A stretch of 20,891 bases of DNA from CAVURW01 sp963743595 (GTDB taxonomy: Bacteria; Verrucomicrobiota; Verrucomicrobiia; Methylacidiphilales; UBA1321). The position numbers were made by a program, and so were the translations under genes. Of this stretch, positions 7,266-13,892 are shown one piece after another; within the stretch, counting starts at the first letter, position 1, and each line of letters opens with the position of its first letter. The stretch covers positions 1 to 20,891 of the forward strand of contig CAVURW010000273.1 in NCBI GenBank assembly GCA_963743595.1, in the 5' to 3' direction. The notes below the pieces were generated by a model. The model had not been told where the DNA came from. It ran no database searches and worked only from the letters and a program-made list of their open reading frames with translations.

Positions 7266-8934
7266 AATATTAAAGCTTACCTTCCGCCTAATCGTAGTCG
7301 TGCTCATCGCCTGCGCGTCTCTTCCGGGCAATCTTAGGGCTGACCCAGTACCTGCTCCCATATTCAGCCCGCATATGGTGCTGCAGAGGGATATGCTGGT
7401 CCCGGTTTGGGGGACGGGGAATCCAAATGAGAAAGTTACGGTCAGTTTCTCAGGCAAGAGCGAGACCGCAACAGTGGATTCCGAGGGCAAATGGAAGCTC
7501 AAGTTAGGTCCATTTTCAGCGAGCGCGAACCCGGAAACGATGACAATTGCTTCGAATGATCCGGCGTCGAAGCCTGTTACAATTGAGGACGTGCTTGTGG
7601 GTGAGGTTTGGGTTGGCTCGGGGCAATCGAACATGCAGATGCCCGCAAACGCCTTTCTCGGTGGGGCGAAGACAGCCGATTCTGTTTTAGCGAAATCGCC
7701 CGGCGACCCCAACCTTCAGGACTTGATCAAAAGCGGCCCGTATCCCGCCGTTCGTCTGATGACCGTAAAATGGGTGTATGCCCACGTCCCTCCCGTTGCC
7801 GAGACTGTGTGGATGCCATCCAACCCAGAAAATCTGGCATCCTTTTCTGCCCAGTTTGAGTGCTTTGGAATTTCGTTGAATAAGAAATTGAATGTTCCAG
7901 TTGGCTTAATGCTGGCAGCCGTCGGCGGGACGCCTTCAGGTGAATGGGTGAGCCGGGATGCGCTGACTTCTGACCCGGACTATCAAGCTGCTGTGGCAAA
8001 GGCCAATCAGACATTTTCAATAGACGTCGAACAGCAAAAGTACACCGCCGCTCTGAAGAAATATCAGGATGATCTCGCCGCAAGAAACCAACTGAGCCCG
8101 GAGGATCAAAGGAAAACGCCTTGGTTGCGCTTAAAACCGGAGCTAGCCACTCGACCCGGTGAAACCAGTTCCACTCGGCTGGTTATGGGCCAGCTTCATG
8201 ATCGATACGTTCTTCCATTGGTCAGCTACGGAATCCGGGGAGTGTTGTGGGACCAAGGTGAAAGCGGTACGGGGATTAACGCCATCGACCAGCCGACTGT
8301 GATGGCAGCCTTGATTCGCAGTTGGCGGCAAGAATGGGGACAAAGCGATTTCCCGTTCGTCTATGTTCAAAAACCGAGTGGTTGTGGCTGCGCATTCGAC
8401 TACGGCGACAAGGTTATGTCCTGGGCGTCAGATCCCTTCGAACCACTGCCAGAAAAGGTTCCAACGGATGGCGACAAGCGCTGGCTGTTCATTCGAATCG
8501 CAAGTAACCCGAACACCTTCATGGTGCCGACAAGTGATCTTGGACAAAATCTGCACCCGTGGAATAAATTTGCCTACGGATTAAGGGATTGTCAGGTGGC
8601 CTTGGGATGCGTTTATGGGCAGCCGATCGAGTTCAGCGGACCGCGTTACGACAGCAGTCAGGTTGAAGGTAGCAAGATACGGATCCACTTTTCCCACGTT
8701 GGCAAAGGATTGACGTTCCGTAACGGCGATAAACTGCAAGGCTTTGCCGTAGCCGGAGACGACATGAAATTCGTATGGGCCGATGCTGCGATCGATGGTC
8801 AAACCGTGGTCGTTTCCAGTAGCACAGTGCCTCAGCCCAAGTATGTGCGATATGCTTGGTCGTTTAAACATCCCTGGGCCAATCTCTTTAATTTGGATGG
8901 CTTTCCAGCCATCTGTTTTCGAACCGACTCCTGA
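7252..8934 (+). CDS. Sialate O-acetylesterase-like SGNH esterase 1, exported
   Basis: 560 aa with a signal peptide (basic start, hydrophobic core 12-24, probable cleavage after LRA at 30). It has the SASA/SGNH acetylesterase pattern: IFSPHMVLQRD and VPVWG at the start of the accessory beta domain, VGEVWVGSGQSNM (116-128) with nucleophile Ser126, a GGTPSGEW block (225-232), WDQGES (333-338) and the catalytic dyad region SDLGQNLHP (D429, H435). The family usually reads WYQGESN at the third block; here it is WDQGESG. It removes O-acetyl esters from sugars, and despite the family name the substrate need not be sialic acid. The start overlaps the LacI-type gene by 14 bp and the stop overlaps the GH79 start as TGATG, so translation is probably coupled. 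It is a paralogue of the second esterase downstream. Confidence 0.88.
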   Translation: MQTRRILKLTFRLIVVVLIACASLPGNLRADPVPAPIFSPHMVLQRDMLVPVWGTGNPNEKVTVSFSGKSETATVDSEGKWKLKLGPFSASANPETMTIASNDPASKPVTIEDVLVGEVWVGSGQSNMQMPANAFLGGAKTADSVLAKSPGDPNLQDLIKSGPYPAVRLMTVKWVYAHVPPVAETVWMPSNPENLASFSAQFECFGISLNKKLNVPVGLMLAAVGGTPSGEWVSRDALTSDPDYQAAVAKANQTFSIDVEQQKYTAALKKYQDDLAARNQLSPEDQRKTPWLRLKPELATRPGETSSTRLVMGQLHDRYVLPLVSYGIRGVLWDQGESGTGINAIDQPTVMAALIRSWRQEWGQSDFPFVYVQKPSGCGCAFDYGDKVMSWASDPFEPLPEKVPTDGDKRWLFIRIASNPNTFMVPTSDLGQNLHPWNKFAYGLRDCQVALGCVYGQPIEFSGPRYDSSQVEGSKIRIHFSHVGKGLTFRNGDKLQGFAVAGDDMKFVWADAAIDGQTVVVSSSTVPQPKYVRYAWSFKHPWANLFNLDGFPAICFRTDS

Positions 8935-10382
8935 TGAAAATCTCTTCCGTTACTGTTTTTATTTTCGGCTGCTGTCTTATGGGCTTTGCGCTTTGCGAAC
9001 CCGTAGGATCCACGGCCGTTATTTCGGTGAACACTCAAGCACCCGGACCCTCGATTTCAGAACAGACACTCGGCCTGAGTTATGAAACGAGCCGATTGCT
9101 TCCAGACAAGAATGGCCAGCATTACTTTCGCCCGGACAACAAGCCCCTCGTCACTCTTTTCAAACTTCTGGGAATCAAAAGCCTAAGAATCGGGGGCAAT
9201 TCTGTCGATGCGCCGCAAATTCCGATTCCCTCGGAGGCGGATATTGCATCGCTTTGTGAATTCGCAAAGGCAACCGGAGTAAAACTGATTTACTCAGTTC
9301 GATTAGAAAATGGCGCCCCGGCTGCAGCTGCCTCAGTCGCCAAACTCTTTCATGACCAGTATGCCGCTCAACTGGATACTTTTGCCATCGGTAACGAGCC
9401 CTATTATTACAAGGATTATGTAATCTATCGGGCCAAATGGGCGGCCATTCACGATGCTATGGTGGCGGTATTTCCTGATGCTAAATTCAGCGGACCGGAT
9501 CAAAACTACTCGCCGGACCTCTGTAAGAATTTTGCGCGCGATTTCGGTGCACTTGCGGGAGGTGTTGTCCAAATTTCGCAGCACCTCTACGCATTTGGCT
9601 GCTCTTACAAAAACCCGCATGGTGACAAATCGGATGTCGAGAATTTAATCCCGTTCGACGGTCCGGCATCCCGAGAAAGAATGCTCTCGCAACAGGCTTA
9701 TGGGACCTATGAAAAGAGTCTGAAGAGTCTCACGGATGCCTGCGCCGGAAAGCCGCTCTCTTTTCGCCTGAGCGAAACGAACAGCTATTGGTTCAGCGGA
9801 CTCAAAGGCACCAGTGACAGCTATGCATCCGCGCTTTGGGCTACCGATTATCTCTACTGGTGGGCGGAGCATGGGGCCGCCGGATTGAATTTTCACACCG
9901 GGGACTTCACAGGCGGCGCTTTGGCGATGCCTTGCCGGTACGCCGCATTCGTAACTTCGGATCATGGATATGAAGTTCGTCCGCTGGGGTACGCAATGAA
10001 ACTGTTTGATCTGGGCGGCCACGGAAAGACCCTTCTTGTCAATGTTCCCACAGCCCTCAATCTGGTTGTTTATGCCACTTTAAGCGAAGGAAAAACGGTC
10101 TCCATTACACTCATCAACAAATCGCATGGCGATTCGGCGATGCGAATTCCTATCCAGATTAAATTAGACGCACCAACGACGGGAGCTAAAGCGATTTTTC
10201 TGTCCTCGACGACCGGCGATTTGGCGGGTTCTTCATCAGAAGTCCGCTTAGGCGGTGAGCCGATACTCGACGATGGGACGTGGAACGGTCAGTGGCAACC
10301 CTTAGCATCCGCCGCTAATGCGACAATAGAAATCTCTATGCCTCCGGCAAGCGTGGCCGTTGTCCAAACGCAGCTTCAATAA
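8934..10382 (+). CDS. GH79-like beta-glucuronidase, exported
   Basis: 482 aa with a signal peptide (hydrophobic 5-20). The domain order fits glycoside hydrolase family 79: a LGLSYETSRL opening strand (46-55), SLRIGGNS (83-90), a (beta/alpha)8 barrel with acid/base IGNEP (E155) and nucleophile RLSETNSYW (E281), then a C-terminal beta domain with NVPTALNLVVYATL and a final AVVQTQL strand. Known GH79 enzymes hydrolyse terminal beta-glucuronic acid or 4-O-methyl-glucuronic acid, including those on arabinogalactan side chains, and some act as heparanases. The start overlaps the first esterase's stop (TGATG) and the next gene begins 10 bp after its stop. It lies between two acetylesterases, which suggests that deacetylation and uronic acid removal act on the same glycan. 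Family assignment is from motifs and could be confused with related clan A glycosidases. Confidence 0.8.
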   Translation: MKISSVTVFIFGCCLMGFALCEPVGSTAVISVNTQAPGPSISEQTLGLSYETSRLLPDKNGQHYFRPDNKPLVTLFKLLGIKSLRIGGNSVDAPQIPIPSEADIASLCEFAKATGVKLIYSVRLENGAPAAAASVAKLFHDQYAAQLDTFAIGNEPYYYKDYVIYRAKWAAIHDAMVAVFPDAKFSGPDQNYSPDLCKNFARDFGALAGGVVQISQHLYAFGCSYKNPHGDKSDVENLIPFDGPASRERMLSQQAYGTYEKSLKSLTDACAGKPLSFRLSETNSYWFSGLKGTSDSYASALWATDYLYWWAEHGAAGLNFHTGDFTGGALAMPCRYAAFVTSDHGYEVRPLGYAMKLFDLGGHGKTLLVNVPTALNLVVYATLSEGKTVSITLINKSHGDSAMRIPIQIKLDAPTTGAKAIFLSSTTGDLAGSSSEVRLGGEPILDDGTWNGQWQPLASAANATIEISMPPASVAVVQTQLQ

Positions 10383-10392
10383 GTGTACCGTG

Positions 10393-11964
10393 ATGAAAAA
10401 TCTTTCGCTTCTTTACCTATTTGCCTTGGCTGGTTTCGCTCAAGCGGCAGATTTTCAGCTTGGCGTTCCGTTCCAAGACAACATGGTACTCCAGTGCGAG
10501 ATGCCCGTTCCGGTTTGGGGCAACGGGACGAGTGGTTCGACCGTCACCGTTACCATCCAGCATCAAGTAAAGACGGCACTTGTCGGTGCTGACGGGGCAT
10601 GGCGCGTTGTCCTTGATCCGCTCGTACCGGGAGGCCCAGAGGAGATGACCGTTGCGCTCGAAGGAAAAACAATTTCCCTCAAGAATGTTTTGGTGGGCGA
10701 GGTGTGGATTTGCTCGGGCCAATCGAACATGGCTTACACGAGAAATAGGAACATCTTCGGATCCGATACAACCCTCGCGGAAATGGTTTCACAAGCACAG
10801 CCCGAGGTACGCGTTTGCTTGACAGATAAGAAGGTTTGGATGGAGTCGACTCCCGAACAAAACGGAGACTTTACTGCACAAGGCTTTGCCTTTGCCGTCC
10901 AGTTGAACCGTGAACTGAAGAGACCTGTCGGAATCATCGTAAGATCGAAACCGGGAATGCCTGCCTGTCGTTTTGTTTCTCAAGACATGTTCCTGAAGGA
11001 CAAGGATTGCACAGCCGATTTCCAGCATTACCTGGACAATTGGACCGATGCCTTGGCTCAAGATCTCTACGCGAAATCGTTGGAAAATTGGACAAAGGTT
11101 GCTGCCAATAAGAAAGCTCTGGGTCAACCTGAACCCGCGAAACCTCCTTTTCCGGTAAAGCCCACCCTGAAAAGTTTTCGCTTTGAAGAGGAATTGAGAC
11201 TGCTCGAGCCCTATTATGGATTCGCGATTCGAGGTGTGCTGTGGGATCAGGGAGAAGGTCTATCCGGCGTGCCGGGCGTACCTCAGGACCACATCATCCG
11301 CGCTCTGATCAATGGATGGCGTCAAGCCTGGGGCCTGAATTTTCCTTTTATCAGTGTCCAGAAACCCTCTGGTGGAGGCTGTGCTTTTGATTCCAGTGAT
11401 CCCACCATAAGCAAGACAAACCCGTTCAAGCCATTACCGGCTGAACCGTTACCGACAGCAGATGGTTTGGAGCGGGCAGCACACGTTAAAATCATGCAGG
11501 TTCCTGGTGCTGTTCTTAGCACGACAAGCGATCTGGTCCCTGGGGTGCATCCGGTTTTAAAATCGATTTATGCTGCACGTGACGTGCGAGTCGCTCTCGG
11601 GTTTGTTTACGGTAAACCATTGGAATATCTCGGGCCGGTTTACAAAAGCTACACCCGCAATGGCGACAAGGTTTCTGTAACCTTCGATCACGTTGGGAAA
11701 GGGCTCGTTTTCCGAAATGGAACGCAACTGCAAGGGTTTTGCCTAGCGGGACAAGATCAGGTCTTCCATTGGGCCGATGCGACGATTGAGAATAACACGG
11801 TTACCGTCACCTCAGCCCTAGTCCCCCATCCAGTCGCCATTCGGTATGCTTGGGGCTCTGATATTTCCTGGGCAAATCTGTTCAATCTGGACGGCCTTCC
11901 AGCCCTAACTTTCAGAACCGATAATTGGGAAGCACCCACAACGCCTGCCGTCAGCGTCAAATAA
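10393..11964 (+). CDS. Sialate O-acetylesterase-like SGNH esterase 2, exported, divergent catalytic blocks
   Basis: 523 aa from the ATG at 10393; a TTG further upstream would lie inside the GH79 gene and spoil the signal peptide, which here runs about 1-18 (ending AQA). It matches esterase 1 along its whole length: VGEVWICSGQSNM (101-113) with Ser111, a SVQKPSGGGCAFD block, STTSDLVPGVHP (D380, H386) and a C-terminal VGKGLVFRNG stretch and WANLFNLDGLPALTFRTD end. Two blocks differ from the family: the GGT block near 185-195 is replaced by RSKPGMPACRF, and the third block is WDQGEGLSG rather than WYQGESN. Ser, Asp and His are kept, so activity is possible but may have changed. Both paralogues flank the GH79 gene, and a 10-bp spacer precedes this gene. 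Confidence 0.83.
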   Translation: MKNLSLLYLFALAGFAQAADFQLGVPFQDNMVLQCEMPVPVWGNGTSGSTVTVTIQHQVKTALVGADGAWRVVLDPLVPGGPEEMTVALEGKTISLKNVLVGEVWICSGQSNMAYTRNRNIFGSDTTLAEMVSQAQPEVRVCLTDKKVWMESTPEQNGDFTAQGFAFAVQLNRELKRPVGIIVRSKPGMPACRFVSQDMFLKDKDCTADFQHYLDNWTDALAQDLYAKSLENWTKVAANKKALGQPEPAKPPFPVKPTLKSFRFEEELRLLEPYYGFAIRGVLWDQGEGLSGVPGVPQDHIIRALINGWRQAWGLNFPFISVQKPSGGGCAFDSSDPTISKTNPFKPLPAEPLPTADGLERAAHVKIMQVPGAVLSTTSDLVPGVHPVLKSIYAARDVRVALGFVYGKPLEYLGPVYKSYTRNGDKVSVTFDHVGKGLVFRNGTQLQGFCLAGQDQVFHWADATIENNTVTVTSALVPHPVAIRYAWGSDISWANLFNLDGLPALTFRTDNWEAPTTPAVSVK

Positions 11965-12016
11965 CTGGCGGATCGGGACCGACCCTAAAACCACAAAATA
12001 TTATAATCACGCCTTT

Positions 12017-12838
12017 ATGAAAAACACGTCAGTTAACTGCAAGGTCCGTAGCTTTATTTGTATCGTCACCCTAGTGTGTTTGCGAGAATCGGCCGTTGCT
12101 CAGGTCGCTTCCCCTGATGTTGATCCAGCCAGCGGTAAAGCCGTTCCGGTGGTTCCCGAAATCGCTCAACAAGGTTATGAACTTGTTTTCTCTGATGAGT
12201 TCAAAGAGGCGTCGTTAGACCTCACGAAATGGCAGTATAGAATGGATTCTAAGGGAAATAGCACCCAGGTCCCCGAGAATGTCTCCCTGCTCGACAATGC
12301 GCTTCATCTGGCCGTCAAAAAGGAAGATATCGCTGGAAAACATTATTCGGGTGCCGGAATTATCTCAAAGAAGCAGTTCCAATACGGTTACTACGAAGCA
12401 CGATTTAGAGTGCCTCCGGGTGCGGGGTGGCATACGTCTTTTTGGACTATGTTTTACAGCGAGGATAAAGCCGACAAAAAGGCATTGCTCCGACAAGAGT
12501 TCGATATTTGCGAACAGGATTCCAGCCCAAAGCATTCCGGGTATTCGACTGGGGTTATCGCGTGGAATTCACCTGGTCCAAAGAATCTTGGTCGAATCCG
12601 ACCAAAAACACCGGATCTCGTTTCGGATTTTCACACTTGGTCCGCCGACTATACGCCGACAGCGGTTCGAATGTATTTCGATGGGAAATTGGTCGAGACA
12701 ATCGATGTTTCGGCTATCAAACAAGGGCCGCAAAATATTTGGCTTACCGTGATTGGCTGGGGACGTCAGGTCGACGACGCTCAACTGCCCTCTGAGGCAC
12801 AGTTTAGTTACGTACGCTGTTATCAGAAAAAACAGTAG
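12017..12838 (+). CDS. GH16-family endo-beta-glycanase, exported
   Basis: 273 aa. A signal peptide is likely within residues 1-29 (hydrophobic 12-22, ending AVA). The mature part is a single GH16-type jelly roll: LVFSDEF (56-62), WQYRMD, the GYYEARFRVPPG block (124-135), and the retaining catalytic motif ExDxxE as EFDICE (E161, D163, E166). TVIGWGRQ and FSYVRCYQ close the domain. GH16 includes beta-1,3-glucanases, beta-1,3-galactanases, agarases and kappa-carrageenases; no carbohydrate-binding domain is present to narrow this. It is 52 bp after esterase 2; the spacer has a TATAAT at 12002-12007 but no convincing -35. As an endo-enzyme it would shorten the backbone while the GH79 and esterases trim side groups. 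Next to it the opposite-strand transglutaminase gene converges. Confidence 0.86.
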   Translation: MKNTSVNCKVRSFICIVTLVCLRESAVAQVASPDVDPASGKAVPVVPEIAQQGYELVFSDEFKEASLDLTKWQYRMDSKGNSTQVPENVSLLDNALHLAVKKEDIAGKHYSGAGIISKKQFQYGYYEARFRVPPGAGWHTSFWTMFYSEDKADKKALLRQEFDICEQDSSPKHSGYSTGVIAWNSPGPKNLGRIRPKTPDLVSDFHTWSADYTPTAVRMYFDGKLVETIDVSAIKQGPQNIWLTVIGWGRQVDDAQLPSEAQFSYVRCYQKKQ

Positions 12839-12879
12839 CGATTCCTCAAAGTCAGAGTCTTTGCTTTTCCTCGGCTTCG

Positions 12880-13794
12880 TTACCCGTACCGAACTTCGAA
12901 CGAGTTATCGATTCGTTTTGATAAATCGATCGGCGATCCTATCGACACAACCGCTGGATTCACCTGGTAAGCCCACACTTCAAAGTAGGTGAGGTTCGCC
13001 GGACCGAAAATCGTGGAGAACGCGCCATCAACTGCATCCAGACCATGCGCGACTTTGATTCGGCCGATTCGTGGTGTATTAAACCGCGCGTCGAACACGC
13101 GCCATTGATGTTCCAAATAGACCTCAAAATAGGCGTGAAAATCCATCGGAGTTCCGGAATCGAGGCAGCCAATATCGGGGAGATGCCCGGAGACGTAGCG
13201 CGCCGGAATATTGAGTGCCCGGCACAGGGAGATCGCGGCATGCGCGAAGTCGCGGCAGACGCCAAATCCCCGGGAGATGGCATCGGATGCGGAAATATCG
13301 GGTCGACCGGAAAAAGTGATGTACTGGATGTTCGCCTGGACCCAATTGCATATCGCGATAACGCGGTCGTGACCAGAAGCGATGCCGGCAAATCGGTCTG
13401 CGGAAAACGCGAGCAGCTTATCGGAGTCACAATATCGGCTGGGCAGCGTAAAGCGCACCACGTCCAGCGGCAGTTGATCTACGGGCACGGCGTGTGTGCG
13501 AGGATTGGAACTTTCTGGTAACGAGGAAACCTCCACGAGCGCGTCATAAATCACGGTGGTTGGCCCCGGTTGCAAGATCCAGCGATGTGTGATGTTCCCG
13601 AACCCATCCAGCACCGGAGGCAGCCCCGGTTCACCCTGAAAAGTCATGAGTTCCGCAACGATCTTCTGATGATGGTCCTCGTAGGGTTTTACCAGCAGAA
13701 TAATGGGCGTTGGCTGCGGCGCTTCATAGGCAAGCAGACATCCGACCCGAACGGTTAACTTAGGCTCTGGAGATTGATGAAAGGGATGTATCAC
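12880..13794 (-). CDS. Transglutaminase-like (TGase core) protein
   Basis: 304 aa from a GTG at 13794-13792, the only start that keeps the whole domain; no signal peptide. The N-terminal half is a beta domain typical of bacterial transglutaminase-like proteins (FGNITHRWIL, then YDALVEVSSLPE). The C-terminal half has the papain-like catalytic triad: RGFGVCRDFAHAAI (Cys180), MDFHAYFEVYL (His220) and WRVFDARFNTPR (Asp235). The family acts as cysteine protease or amidase; true transglutamination is not assured. The product is probably cytoplasmic and its substrate is unknown. It lies about 100 bp after gyrB on the same strand and converges with the GH16 gene with a 41-bp spacer, so it may belong to the gyrB transcript or have its own promoter. 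Confidence 0.87.
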   Translation of the reverse strand: MIHPFHQSPEPKLTVRVGCLLAYEAPQPTPIILLVKPYEDHHQKIVAELMTFQGEPGLPPVLDGFGNITHRWILQPGPTTVIYDALVEVSSLPESSNPRTHAVPVDQLPLDVVRFTLPSRYCDSDKLLAFSADRFAGIASGHDRVIAICNWVQANIQYITFSGRPDISASDAISRGFGVCRDFAHAAISLCRALNIPARYVSGHLPDIGCLDSGTPMDFHAYFEVYLEHQWRVFDARFNTPRIGRIKVAHGLDAVDGAFSTIFGPANLTYFEVWAYQVNPAVVSIGSPIDLSKRIDNSFEVRYG

Positions 13795-13892
13795 GGGGGC
13801 GGAGATCGGTCAGCACGTTCAGTGCCGGGAGGGCACAATCCCCCTCGACCGACACGAATTCCATGCTCTGTTTTCCTGGGATAGGTGCAATT

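Noticed and set aside
10360..10392. TTG start for esterase 2 inside the GH79 gene
   Set aside because: It puts charged residues before the signal peptide; ATG 10393 gives a normal signal.
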